From the NCBI GenBank assembly GCA_002344135.1, contig DDTO01000002.1:1-50722 (forward strand): a DNA stretch of 50,722 nt. Reading direction: 5' to 3'. Below are positions 43,671 through 50,722 of the stretch, in pieces. The notes under the pieces are model-generated. The model did not search any database, was not told the origin of the DNA, and worked only from the letters and a program-made list of their open reading frames with translations. The DNA is from Chthonomonas sp. UBA2362. Its GTDB lineage: Bacteria; Armatimonadota; Fimbriimonadia; Fimbriimonadales; Fimbriimonadaceae. Each line of letters begins with the position of its first letter. The first letter of the stretch is position 1. A program made the translations under genes and the position numbers.

Positions 43671-43934
43671 GACGAAGGGCGCATTTGCGGCAAGATCGCG
43701 GCCTCAGTGACCCACAATTCAATCGAACCCCGGGAAGTTGCCAGAAATCGGCAACGCGCGAACAGTCTACGGACACTGGAACGGGTACCGGGTTTCGCAA
43801 AACGTCACGATAAAGAGACGGGAATCGCACCAAAAACCTGCACGAATCAGCAAAAATGAAACCAGAATCTAAACATAGTCCCCAGTTCCCTCGTCGTAAT
43901 CCAATAGGTCGCGCACGTCTTGGCTCTGGGCCGT

Positions 43935-43951
43935 TTGGCACGGTCTGTGCA
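43935..43951 (+). promoter_or_regulatory. Sigma-54-type -24/-12 promoter element
   Basis: TTGGCACGGTCTGTGCA matches the known consensus YTGGCACGrNNNTTGCW at all but one defined position. The invariant GG (43937-43938) and GC (43949-43950) are separated by exactly ten bases. Transcription would start near 43962, leaving a leader of about 60 bases before the RpoD-like sigma gene. The upstream 264 bases (43671-43934) show no gene and no clear repeat. Confidence 0.5.
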
Positions 43952-43957
43952 GGGAAC

Positions 43958-44029
43958 ATGACGGATCACGCCGTGGCGAAGGCCACAGGCCGTACCGCGA
44001 AGGTGGTTTGCGAGGAAAGGACATGGTGA
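43958..44029 (+). CDS. Possible 23-codon leader peptide before the sigma gene
   Basis: A short open frame with AGGGA directly upstream of its ATG. It ends TGG TGA, overlapping the sigma-gene ATG at 44023. The layout would allow translational coupling. It is too short to judge by codon use. If the sigma-54-type promoter at 43935 is the only promoter, the mRNA would start just after this ATG and the peptide would not be made. Confidence 0.25.
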   Translation: MTDHAVAKATGRTAKVVCEERTW

Positions 44030-44886
44030 ACATGCAGTACGACTGGATGGAGCACGACGACGCCCTGCCGAGTTATCTGAACCGGCTCACTCAGGCCCCG
44101 TTATTGAGGCCGGATGAGGAGGTCGCGCTGACTCGCGCCGCCCAGAAGGGCGACGCGAAGGCCAAGCAGCGGCTGGTCGAATCAAACATGCGACTCGTGA
44201 TCAATATCGCCAAGTCGTATCGCAGCAAGGCGATCCCCATCGAGGACCTCATCCAGGAGGGCGCGATCGGCCTCATGCACGCTGCCGAGCGCTTCGACCC
44301 CGAAAAGGGCTTCCGATTCTCGACCTACGCGACGCACTGGATTCGCCAGTCGATCGGCCGAGCCTTGGATAACAAAGCCAAGGCCATCCGGATCCCCGCT
44401 CACATTTCTCAGTCCCTGCGCAAGATCGAACGCATTCGCGCCCAACTGGTTCGCGAACTCGGCACCGAACCGACCACCGAGCAACTGGCCGCCGCCATCG
44501 GGATCAGCCCCAAGCGACTCCAGACCCTCTGCCAGGCGAGTCAGGAGATGCTCAGCCTCGATATGAGGGTCGGCGACAGCGAGAACACGACCCTCGGCAA
44601 CCTCCTCAAAGACGACAACCAGACTGACCCCGAGACCGAGTGCCTGAGCGGCGAGATCATGGAGGAGCTTCAGCACATCCTGATGGAGCTCAACGAGCGC
44701 GAGCGCCGCGTGATGAGCTACCGCCTCCGCATGGACGGCATCACTGACGAGAACGAAGTGAGAGACGACCTTGCCCGAGAGCTCTCGCTGAGCCGCGAGC
44801 GGGTTCGGCAGATCGAACTCCAGGCAATCAAGAAGCTCCGGGCGATGGCCCAGCGCCGACAGCTCCGAGAACTGCTGAGCCAGTAG
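44023..44886 (+). CDS. RNA polymerase sigma factor, RpoD/SigA-like sigma-70 family
   Basis: About 287 residues. Region 1.2 begins DALPSYLNRLTQAPLL. Region 2 has LVESNMRLVINIAKSYR, DLIQEGAIGLMHAAERFDP and FSTYATHWIRQSIGRAL. Region 3 has RIPAHISQSLRKIERI and TEQLAAAIGIS. Region 4 reads LNERERRVMSYRLRM and LSLSRERVRQIELQAIKKLR. Region 1.1 is absent, so it is a short primary or group 2 sigma factor. ATG 44023 has GAGG seven bases upstream; ATG 44032 is an alternative. A sigma-54-type element lies upstream, which would make it part of a sigma cascade if active. The stop lies three bases from a convergent gene. Confidence 0.95.
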   Translation: MVNMQYDWMEHDDALPSYLNRLTQAPLLRPDEEVALTRAAQKGDAKAKQRLVESNMRLVINIAKSYRSKAIPIEDLIQEGAIGLMHAAERFDPEKGFRFSTYATHWIRQSIGRALDNKAKAIRIPAHISQSLRKIERIRAQLVRELGTEPTTEQLAAAIGISPKRLQTLCQASQEMLSLDMRVGDSENTTLGNLLKDDNQTDPETECLSGEIMEELQHILMELNERERRVMSYRLRMDGITDENEVRDDLARELSLSRERVRQIELQAIKKLRAMAQRRQLRELLSQ

Positions 44887-44889
44887 CCC

Positions 44890-45963
44890 CTACTCGCGAA
44901 AACCGTCGACGACCATCCAGCCGCACAGTGCGCCGAGGTAGGCGACGTTCCCTCCCCAGGTGAGCGTCTCCATCGGTTTGATCTCGTGTGAAATGCCGCA
45001 GGCGAGGGCGAGGATGCCGGTCACGATCGCCACCGCTCCCACCAGCCGCGACGTGGATGGATTGAAGGCGTTTTGGCTCGCCCCCACACCCAAATAGAGT
45101 GCCACCGCCGCCCAGAAGTTCACGAGTGCGACGAGGCCGAGAACGAGGCTCGGCGGATAGCGCATCACCGCGGCGCCCCGCACCGCCCAGAATCGATCCA
45201 AGTAGCCCGCGAGAGTGAGGCATGCCCCCATCGTGACTCCGCAGAGGAAGAGCATCACCACTAAGCCGAGCGTCCAAGTCCCGATCGGTCCGTCGCCACC
45301 GAACATCGTCGGTTCGTGGCTCAGGCCGAGATAGGCGCCGGAGGCAATCACGATGCCAGAACCGACCATCAACGGATAGGTCGATCGTTCCTCGGCGTCT
45401 TCGTCGTCCGCCTTTGCGCGGCGCTTCGTTCCGACGAGTTCCTCGTGTTTGCGCAGGTAGACCGGATTGCGGGGGTCCATCTGTGCGGCTAAGGCGTAGA
45501 GTCGAGCGGCTTCTCGCAGATCGCCTCGATAGCGGGCGATGTCGCCGAGGACCGCGTAGGGCAGCGCCTCGGTGGGATGGGTGCGGGTTAGCCTCTGGGC
45601 AAGCGCCTCCGCCTCGTTGTAGCGAGTGCGATTCAAAAGCGCTGTCAACCGGACGAGGTCTGCGGTCGCCGGCGGCGATCGCTTTGCGCTCAAGGACTCG
45701 GCGGGCGAACCGGAGCTGGGTTTGGACTTGGCCTTGCGCTCGCGTTCTTCTGTCTGCCGGATCAGCTCATCGTAGCCCTTTCGCCGAGCGGGGTCACCGA
45801 GGACTTCCCAAGCCTTGGAAACTCGAAGGAAGTCCTCGGCAGCGCCATCATCCGAGTTCCGGTCCGGGTGATAGAGGAGCACCAGCTTCCGGTAGGCGGC
45901 CCGAATCGCCTTCTCGTCCGCGTTTCGCGGGACGCCCAGCACGTCGTAGTAGGTCTTCTTCAC
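44890..45963 (-). CDS. Membrane-anchored J-domain (DnaJ-like) protein
   Basis: A 357-residue protein. The N-terminal 70 residues are a J domain with the essential HPD motif (LVLLYHPDRNSDD), which stimulates DnaK-type ATPases. A Ser/Lys linker and one or two TPR-like helices follow (EALPYAVLGDIARYRGDLREAARLYALAAQMDP). Five membrane helices lie from about 195 to 350. There are no Gly/Phe-rich or zinc regions, so it is a type III J-protein that may recruit DnaK to the membrane. The start is GTG, overlapping the stop of the second pilC as GTGA. This suggests a joint task with that platform protein. Confidence 0.88.
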   Translation of the reverse strand: MKKTYYDVLGVPRNADEKAIRAAYRKLVLLYHPDRNSDDGAAEDFLRVSKAWEVLGDPARRKGYDELIRQTEERERKAKSKPSSGSPAESLSAKRSPPATADLVRLTALLNRTRYNEAEALAQRLTRTHPTEALPYAVLGDIARYRGDLREAARLYALAAQMDPRNPVYLRKHEELVGTKRRAKADDEDAEERSTYPLMVGSGIVIASGAYLGLSHEPTMFGGDGPIGTWTLGLVVMLFLCGVTMGACLTLAGYLDRFWAVRGAAVMRYPPSLVLGLVALVNFWAAVALYLGVGASQNAFNPSTSRLVGAVAIVTGILALACGISHEIKPMETLTWGGNVAYLGALCGWMVVDGFRE

Positions 45964-47180
45964 TCGTCCTTCAGCACGTCTATCTGCATCGAACCGATCG
46001 AAGCGAGGTTGGTTATATAGGTGTACGCCACATACGCCGCCACGAGCAACAGCATTACTACGCCGGTGATCATGGCGGCTTGATGGGATCGCGTTTCGGC
46101 CTCGCCTTCGTAGAACTCGGCCATCTTGTTCAGCATCAGGTCCAGGTTCCCAGTCTGTTCGCCAGTCGCGACCATGTCGAGGACGATCGGGTTGAACGCG
46201 CCCGTCGAACGGAAGGTGTCGGCCACGCCGGCTCCGGTCTCCAACTCACGGACCGCCGGCTGCATCGCGGTTCGCAAGGCCTCGTTGCCACAGGCATCAG
46301 CCGCAAGCTTAAAGGCATTCTGGAGGGGCACGCCACCCTTGTAGAGGGCCCCGAAGGCCCGCCCGAACTTCGCCATCGCGTACTGACGTGAAGTGGTTCC
46401 CAGGCCCGGCAAGTTCAGAATCAACTGATCCCACGACTGCTTGACCGCCGATTGCTTGAGCCCGTATCGGACGAACACCCAGATGCCGACGATGACCGGG
46501 CCGAGGCAGAGCCATGTCGAGGGAGTAGTCAGAATCGAGGTCAGCCGGATCGGCGAGTTCGGCGCAACCGCCACGATGATCGCGTTCCCGGCAATAAAGA
46601 TCACGATCGAGGCGGCGACGACCAGCTTCGGATACAGCGTGACCCGCCTCAATAGCTGCCGGAGACGAATCTCCTGGTCGATATAGTCCGCGATTTGGGT
46701 GAGGGCCGAGTCGACGAACCCTCCCTGCTCGCCGGCCCGGAGAAGGCTAAGCATGAGCGGGGTGAACACCTCCGGGTGCTGCTCGAAGGAGACGCTCAGC
46801 GGCTTCCCGCTCTCGACACCAGCGCGAGCTTCCATGATGATGGAGGCCAGCTTCGGGCTCCGCGACTGAGCCGAGAGCGTCTGCAGCGCTTGGGCCGGGT
46901 TGATGCCCGCCTCCGACATCGTGGCGAGCTGCCGGAAGAAGAACGAGAGATCGGGGAGCTCGACCCGTCCGAAGACGTTGGAGGTGAGGGGCGAGTATTG
47001 CGAAGGTCGAGGCTCGGGCTGGGCTGGTCTCTCGATCCGGGGCGATGCCACCCCGATGGTCTGCACCGAGAGGCCCTGCTCGACGAGCTTGCGGGTGGCG
47101 CTCTGGAGGTCGGCTCCTTCGAGGCGCCCTTCCACCAGGCGGCCCTCGATATCGAGCGCTCGGTAGGCGAACTCCGGCAT
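45960..47180 (-). CDS. Second PilC/GspF-family inner-membrane platform protein
   Basis: A 406-residue paralogue of the pilC gene at 39055. The N-terminal PEFAYRALDIEGRLVEGRLEG is typical of GspF. Two T2SF domains are present (FFRQLATMSEAGINPAQALQTL and MAKFGRAFGALYKGGVPLQNAF), each followed by helices near 190, 225 and 380. Sequence identity to the other PilC looks low apart from motifs. No PilB, secretin or pilin gene is adjacent. Instead it sits in an operon with a CelD-like acetyltransferase (seven-base gap) and a membrane J-protein (overlap). It may serve a type II secretion-like or second pilus system whose other parts lie elsewhere. Confidence 0.92.
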   Translation of the reverse strand: MPEFAYRALDIEGRLVEGRLEGADLQSATRKLVEQGLSVQTIGVASPRIERPAQPEPRPSQYSPLTSNVFGRVELPDLSFFFRQLATMSEAGINPAQALQTLSAQSRSPKLASIIMEARAGVESGKPLSVSFEQHPEVFTPLMLSLLRAGEQGGFVDSALTQIADYIDQEIRLRQLLRRVTLYPKLVVAASIVIFIAGNAIIVAVAPNSPIRLTSILTTPSTWLCLGPVIVGIWVFVRYGLKQSAVKQSWDQLILNLPGLGTTSRQYAMAKFGRAFGALYKGGVPLQNAFKLAADACGNEALRTAMQPAVRELETGAGVADTFRSTGAFNPIVLDMVATGEQTGNLDLMLNKMAEFYEGEAETRSHQAAMITGVVMLLLVAAYVAYTYITNLASIGSMQIDVLKDE

Positions 47181-47187
47181 ACAGCGA

Positions 47188-48273
47188 TTATGCCCGCGAG
47201 GCGATGCGAGTCCGGATTCTCGCCTCGAGGCGTACCCTCCAGCGGTTGACCGTCGCTCCCGCTTGCCCGAGCGGGCGACGCAAGGGCAGCATCAAACGGG
47301 AGTTAACGCTGCGATGCTGCGGCTGCCAACGCAGTTTGTACGGCTCATCGCCGCGGAGAAAGTCGAAAGTGCGCGCACCGTCGCGGATGGCCTCGCGAAG
47401 CGTATGCGCGACAAGCACGGTGCCCGGGGAAAGCGTCTTGGCCTCGGGATCGAAACCCGACTGATAGAAGAACACTCGATCCCCGATCGCCATCGCGTAG
47501 ATAACTCCCACGATCACGTCTCCCGATCGAATCGCCGAGAGCCTGAGATGCCCCGCCTCGAGAGCGGCCTTGGCGTAACTATGATGGAAACGACGAACCC
47601 GAGACAGCGCGAACACGCCCGGCAAACCGCGCTTTCGCCAGCGTTTGGCATGGAGATCGAAGAGCGCCTCGAGCCCTTCACGGACCTCCTCGGGATCGGT
47701 CAGGGTGCGGACATCGGCTTGGCCGCATGCATAGGGAGCCTTGTCGAGGCGACGGGCCTCGTAGCGCAGGCTCTTGCTCAAGCCGGCCACGTATTCGTCC
47801 CAGGTCGAGGGAAGGTCGAGGGTATAGCAAGCTTCGTCCGCAATCCGCCGCAGTGGCGCAGAAGAAGCAGATTGGAGTCTTTCGGCCCACGGTTCACGCC
47901 ACTGGTGGAGGTCGACGAGGTCGACGCCTTTCGGTTCTGCCAGCATCTCAGCGAGCGCCGCAACGCATTCGTTTTCTCGGCCCGCCTGGCAGAGCGGATC
48001 GAGATAGTCTGAAACGCCGGTGCCCATCGGTCGAAGTGCCCGCCAAGGGAAGCGGGTGCGATAGAGCGGAACCAACCCGACGAGTTCGCCCGAGGTCTCG
48101 CGAACCTCGATCACGTGCGGCTGCTTGCGGGCGCCGAAGGCTCGCCACCACGCGCCGACCCAGTGGCGCGACTGGAACGGGGTCGCAGACGGAACTGAAT
48201 CCAGCAGCGCGTCCCACTCCGGAGCCAGCCGTGATTCGAAGTTCCGGTCCTGGATGACGTGGGCCGTGAGCAC
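47188..48273 (-). CDS. CelD/FemAB-like GNAT acetyltransferase
   Basis: A 361-residue protein of the GNAT-fold group called CelD or BcsL-like (Acetyltransf_6). The N-terminal half has FESRLAPEWDALLDSVPSATPFQS and HWVGAWWRAFG, a phrase common in this family. The C-terminal half has the tandem GNAT core LEALFDLHAKRWRKRGLPGVF and then DFLRGDEPYKLRWQ. Such proteins are found in exopolysaccharide, cellulose or lipid-modification clusters; the acceptor is unknown. The start is GTG; CATAAT overlaps the msrB stop and lies five bases before it, a possible leaderless promoter. pilC2 follows seven bases later. Confidence 0.85.
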   Translation of the reverse strand: MLTAHVIQDRNFESRLAPEWDALLDSVPSATPFQSRHWVGAWWRAFGARKQPHVIEVRETSGELVGLVPLYRTRFPWRALRPMGTGVSDYLDPLCQAGRENECVAALAEMLAEPKGVDLVDLHQWREPWAERLQSASSAPLRRIADEACYTLDLPSTWDEYVAGLSKSLRYEARRLDKAPYACGQADVRTLTDPEEVREGLEALFDLHAKRWRKRGLPGVFALSRVRRFHHSYAKAALEAGHLRLSAIRSGDVIVGVIYAMAIGDRVFFYQSGFDPEAKTLSPGTVLVAHTLREAIRDGARTFDFLRGDEPYKLRWQPQHRSVNSRLMLPLRRPLGQAGATVNRWRVRLEARIRTRIASRA

Positions 48274-48279
48274 GTTGAA

Positions 48280-48681
48280 TTATGACTTGCGCTCTAGATC
48301 GAGACTCGCGCTGTTGATGCAATAGCGGACTCCAGTCGGCTGAGGGCCATCCGGGAACACATGGCCCAGGTGACCGCCGCACTTTGCGCAGGTCACCTCG
48401 ACCCGACGCATGCCGTGACTCTCGTCCTCGTGCTCGGCGATCTTCGTCTTGTCCAACGCTTCATAGAAGCTCGGCCAGCCGGAGCCCGAGTCGTATTTTG
48501 CTCCGGAACCGAATAGAGGCTCGCCACAGCCCGCGCAACGATAGACGCCGTCCGCATGGCAGTCGTAGTACTCGCCGGTGAACGCCCGTTCAGTGCCCTT
48601 CTCGCGCAGGATGCGGTATCGCTCGGGGCCGAGTCGTTCGAGCCATTCCGCTTCCGTCTGGGGCATCGTCTTCTCTTCCAT
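48280..48681 (-). CDS. msrB: Methionine sulfoxide reductase B
   Basis: Reduces methionine R-sulfoxide in proteins with thioredoxin, 133 residues. The family start EAEWLERLGPERYRILREKGTE is clear. Two CxxC pairs bind zinc (CAGCGEPLF and CAKCGGHLGHVF). The catalytic Cys is C121 in RYCINSASL, and HVFPDGP matches the family. No signal peptide, so cytoplasmic. Of ATG 48681 and ATG 48666 I chose 48681 because TAGAAT lies five bases before it, in keeping with the leaderless pattern elsewhere; GGAAGAG before 48666 makes that a fair alternative. Confidence 0.95.
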   Translation of the reverse strand: MEEKTMPQTEAEWLERLGPERYRILREKGTERAFTGEYYDCHADGVYRCAGCGEPLFGSGAKYDSGSGWPSFYEALDKTKIAEHEDESHGMRRVEVTCAKCGGHLGHVFPDGPQPTGVRYCINSASLDLERKS

Positions 48682-48686
48682 GCTCC

Positions 48687-48692
48687 ATTCTA
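48687..48692 (-). promoter_or_regulatory. Leaderless-type -10 box of msrB
   Basis: TAGAAT on minus with five bases (GGAGC) to ATG 48681. The divergent serpin gene has CATAAT at a similar place. Confidence 0.4.
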
Positions 48693-48764
48693 TGCTCGAA
48701 TCTCGTCGAGCGTCGCACAGGCCCAAGTACCCACCGCTGAACGGACCCCGCGCCGGCTTACACG

Positions 48765-48770
48765 CATAAT
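48765..48770 (+). promoter_or_regulatory. -10-like box of the serpin gene
   Basis: CATAAT lies two bases before ATG 48773 and eight before ATG 48779. If real, it favours ATG 48779 as a leaderless start. Confidence 0.35.
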
Positions 48771-48772
48771 CG

Positions 48773-50065
48773 ATGAACATGAAACACCGCACCCCCAAGA
48801 TTTGGCTCGCACTCGTCCCGGCGGTGATGCTCGGCTGCGTCGCCGATGGCGTCCACTCCGACTCGAAGGCCGAGCAAGGCAAGGATCCGATGGCGGGCAA
48901 GTCCAAGCCCACGGAGGAACAAATGACCCAGGCCCCCAAAGTCGCCGAAGGCATCAACCGGTTCGGCTTCAACCTGCTCGGCGAGCTCATGAAGGAAAAG
49001 AAGCCCGGCGAGAACATGCTCGTCTCTCCGGCCAGCATTTCGCTGAACCTGCAAGCCGTCCTCTTCGGTTCGACCGGCGCTTCTCGCGACGGCCTCATGC
49101 GTGCGCTTCAATTCTCGGGGCAAACCCCGAAGAGCCTGCGAGAGGGCGCCTATGGACTCGTCTACGACCTCCTGAAGGGCGACAACCGGCCTCTCTCGAT
49201 CGCGAACTCGGTTTGGACGATCGGGGACGCGAGCCTTACCCCGACGTTCAAGGAGACCGTCGAGCGGCTTTACGACGCCGAATGCCGTTCGGTCCCCGAC
49301 CGTAGCGCATCCTCGGTGAAGACCATCAACGATTGGGTCAAGTCCAACACCCGCGGCCGAATCGATTCCATCATCGACGATCTCGACCCCATGGCGAGGG
49401 TGTTCCTCGTCAACGCCATCGCCTTCGATGGAGAGTGGGTGAAGCCCTTCGACGAAAAGCGAACCAAGCCCGGCGACTTCACTCGAGAGGACGGCAAGAA
49501 GGTCGAGGCGAAGTTCATGGAGCAGTCCGGCGAGTACCGCTACGCCTCCACCCCGGTGGGCGACGCGGTTGCCCTGAACTACAAGGGAGACGAGTTCTCG
49601 ATGATCCTCATGCTCCCGCTGCCCGGCAAGCCGGCCGCAGGCCTTCTCGACAGCCTCGCCAAAGGCAACTGGGAAACGATCGTCGCCGCAATGCCCTCGC
49701 GCGAAGGCTCGGTCCGGATGCCGAAGTGGACCTTCAGCGACAAGTACCTGCTGAACGAGCCCCTCATCGCGATGGGCGCGGGTCCGGCGTTCTCGCCGAG
49801 CAAGGACTTCCTCGCGATGTCGCCGGCCCTATCGCCCGAGGGCTACATCGGCCGCGTCATCCACAAGACCTACGTGGAAGTCGACGAGAAGGGCACGAAG
49901 GCCGCTGCCGTCACCGGGAGCGAGATGAGGGCGACTTCCGCGCCAGCCGACGAGCCGTTCCGGTTCGATGCGAATCGGCCCTTCGTCTACGCGATCGTCC
50001 ACGCCAAGACGGGAACCGTCCTCTTCATCGGACTTTGCGGGGACCCGACGCAGACAACGCCGTAG
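48773..50065 (+). CDS. Serpin-family protease inhibitor lipoprotein
   Basis: A 430-residue serpin, a suicide inhibitor of serine or cysteine proteases. The signal region KIWLALVPAVMLGC ends in a lipobox, so it is probably anchored outside the inner membrane. The serpin fold starts FGFNLLGELMK and has ENMLVSPASISLNLQAVLFGST and DPMARVFLVNAIAFDGEW. The hinge of the reactive loop is EVDEKGTKAAAVTG. Counting from Gly374 as P15, the P1-P1' pair would be Thr-Ser, which does not suggest a trypsin-like target. The C-terminal DANRPFVYAIVHAKTGTVLFIG is conserved. ATG 48773 is listed; ATG 48779 is an equal candidate. Convergent with the next gene, two bases apart. Confidence 0.93.
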   Translation: MNMKHRTPKIWLALVPAVMLGCVADGVHSDSKAEQGKDPMAGKSKPTEEQMTQAPKVAEGINRFGFNLLGELMKEKKPGENMLVSPASISLNLQAVLFGSTGASRDGLMRALQFSGQTPKSLREGAYGLVYDLLKGDNRPLSIANSVWTIGDASLTPTFKETVERLYDAECRSVPDRSASSVKTINDWVKSNTRGRIDSIIDDLDPMARVFLVNAIAFDGEWVKPFDEKRTKPGDFTREDGKKVEAKFMEQSGEYRYASTPVGDAVALNYKGDEFSMILMLPLPGKPAAGLLDSLAKGNWETIVAAMPSREGSVRMPKWTFSDKYLLNEPLIAMGAGPAFSPSKDFLAMSPALSPEGYIGRVIHKTYVEVDEKGTKAAAVTGSEMRATSAPADEPFRFDANRPFVYAIVHAKTGTVLFIGLCGDPTQTTP

Positions 50066-50067
50066 CC

Positions 50068-50484
50068 TCACTTGCCCATCGAGCCCACGATCCGACTCTC
50101 GAGTTCCTCGGGAGTCGGAAGGCTCGTGAAGAGCACCTTGCCCTCGAAGACGATCGACGGCGCCGACTTCAGGCCGTAGTGGGTGGCTTCCGGGCTGTCG
50201 ATCTTGTATTCGACCACCTTTAGCTTCAACCTTCGCCCGACATCGGCGGCATGCTTCGAAGCCTCGGCGCACAGTTTGCAGCCACCGGTGAAGACCTCGA
50301 TCGTGTTCGGGCCGCCGAGGATGTCATCGGCCGAGTGACCGCCGACCAGGTGCTTATGGCCGTGGCTCTCGTGGGGATCGTGGTCGGCATACATCGCCTC
50401 GGCGGCGACGGTAGCGGTCGGAGGCGCGCACGAAGCGGCCAGGAAGGCGCAGCCGACGATCATGAAGAGCGCGGTGAATCGCAT
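50068..50484 (-). CDS. His-rich thioredoxin-like lipoprotein with CxxC
   Basis: About 138 residues. The signal TALFMIVGCAFLAASC ends in a lipobox (Cys 19). A histidine-rich stretch follows with six His between 35 and 50 (DHDPHESHGHKH). A small thioredoxin/glutaredoxin-like domain then carries CKLC at 69-72 in VFTGGCKLCAEA and the cis-Pro loop SAPSIVFEGKV. It may handle metal ions, such as copper or zinc, or disulfides in the envelope. ATG 50484 is chosen since it starts the signal peptide; GAAGG touches it, so the ribosome site is atypical. Other in-frame starts lie upstream to 50526. Confidence 0.75.
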   Translation of the reverse strand: MRFTALFMIVGCAFLAASCAPPTATVAAEAMYADHDPHESHGHKHLVGGHSADDILGGPNTIEVFTGGCKLCAEASKHAADVGRRLKLKVVEYKIDSPEATHYGLKSAPSIVFEGKVLFTSLPTPEELESRIVGSMGK

Positions 50485-50584
50485 CCTTCGATCTTCGGGC
50501 AGCTCTCGAAAGCCCCTCATCTGCACAATCGTTGGGACTGACCTTCCATTCCGCAGGGCCCAGGAGACCTTCCCGAGGGCTGGG

Positions 50585-50667
50585 GAAAGCTTCTAGAGGG
50601 CGGAGGAAAGCTTCCAGAGGGCTGGGGAAGCTTCTAGAGGGCGGAGGAAAGCTTCTAGAGGGCGGAG
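50585..50667. repeat. Four tandem 20-21-bp repeats with degenerate flanks
   Basis: Units start at 50585, 50606, 50627 and 50647 with the core GAAAGCTTCTAGAGGGCGGAG. Unit 2 has CCAG and GCTGGG variants; unit 3 is one base shorter. Degenerate copies extend to about 50564 and 50688. All plus-strand frames meet stops, and the unit lengths are not constant, so it is probably not coding. The rest of 50488-50722 shows no gene. Confidence 0.85.
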
Positions 50668-50722
50668 GAAACTCTCGGCAGGGCTGGCGACTCCCCCACA
50701 CGACGTGAGGGGGATCTTCGCC

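Noticed and set aside
46441..46686. Possible small plus-strand gene inside the second pilC
   Set aside because: Lies antisense to T2SF-domain coding sequence and has no ribosome site or motif.

Overview
The window is a gene-dense, GC-rich stretch of a bacterial chromosome with mostly tight intergenic gaps and frequent GTG or TTG starts. I see no rRNA, CRISPR array, transposase, integrase or phage gene. The content points to a free-living bacterium with a two-membrane or atypical envelope: several lipoboxes, type IV pilus motor genes, FtsZ, RpsA and secreted proteins ending in dockerin-like calcium-loop pairs. The mix of dockerin-like doublets, WhiG/FliA-type sigma, SpoIIM-type protein and many -10 boxes placed directly before start codons fits Armatimonadota (perhaps Fimbriimonadia). 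That placement is an inference from gene style, not from a marker search.

Layout. 1-3.6 kb: tRNA-Ser(CGA), ftsZ with a clear terminator, a cupin protein and a clostripain-like lipoprotein, all on minus. 3.7-8.2 kb: a GAF-GGDEF protein with a degenerate HD-GYP tail, convergent with glycogen phosphorylase. 8.3-14.8 kb: a plus-strand operon moxR, DUF58, BatA-like VWA, large double-VWA membrane protein, with stop/start overlaps at its last two junctions. 14.8-18.2 kb: a minus-strand pair of a CHASE2/class III cyclase-like receptor and an unknown, less GC-rich secreted protein. 18.2-22.4 kb: gap, then a minus-strand operon of an E2 acyltransferase, a C26 peptidase, a biotin carrier and a DinB-like protein, preceded by a 66-residue protein. 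22.6-26.9 kb: Fur family regulator, serine hydrolase, ribosomal protein S1. 26.9-30.9 kb: dockerin-like protein, WhiG/FliA sigma with two small neighbours, thioredoxin lipoprotein, queE and queC. 30.9-35.8 kb: large dockerin-like secreted protein, membrane protein, SpoIIM-family protein, zinc-ribbon membrane protein, OsmC. 35.9-40.3 kb: pilB, pilT, pilC. 40.3-44.9 kb: third dockerin-like secreted protein, MFS transporter, RpoD-like sigma factor. 44.9-50.5 kb: a second pilC with a membrane J-domain protein and a CelD-like acetyltransferase, msrB, serpin lipoprotein, a His-rich thioredoxin-like lipoprotein, then a 21-bp tandem repeat near the window end.

How the parts may work together. PilB, PilT and PilC form the inner-membrane motor of a type IV pilus. 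PilB carries an N-terminal MshEN-type domain, a family known to bind c-di-GMP in some members, and a diguanylate cyclase lies in the same window. Envelope upkeep is served by FtsZ, the MoxR/VWA operon, MsrB and two thioredoxin-like lipoproteins. Central metabolism is represented by glgP, gap, an acyl carrier cluster and the queuosine genes queC and queE.

The most interesting signals are not a single new machine. They are a recurrent TANNNT-like box about 5-9 bases before many start codons (leaderless transcription), a near-perfect sigma-54-type -24/-12 element before the RpoD-like sigma gene, an orphan PilC/J-protein/acetyltransferase gene set, the CHASE2-cyclase plus unknown secreted protein pair, and a family of dockerin-like proteins without a visible cohesin.
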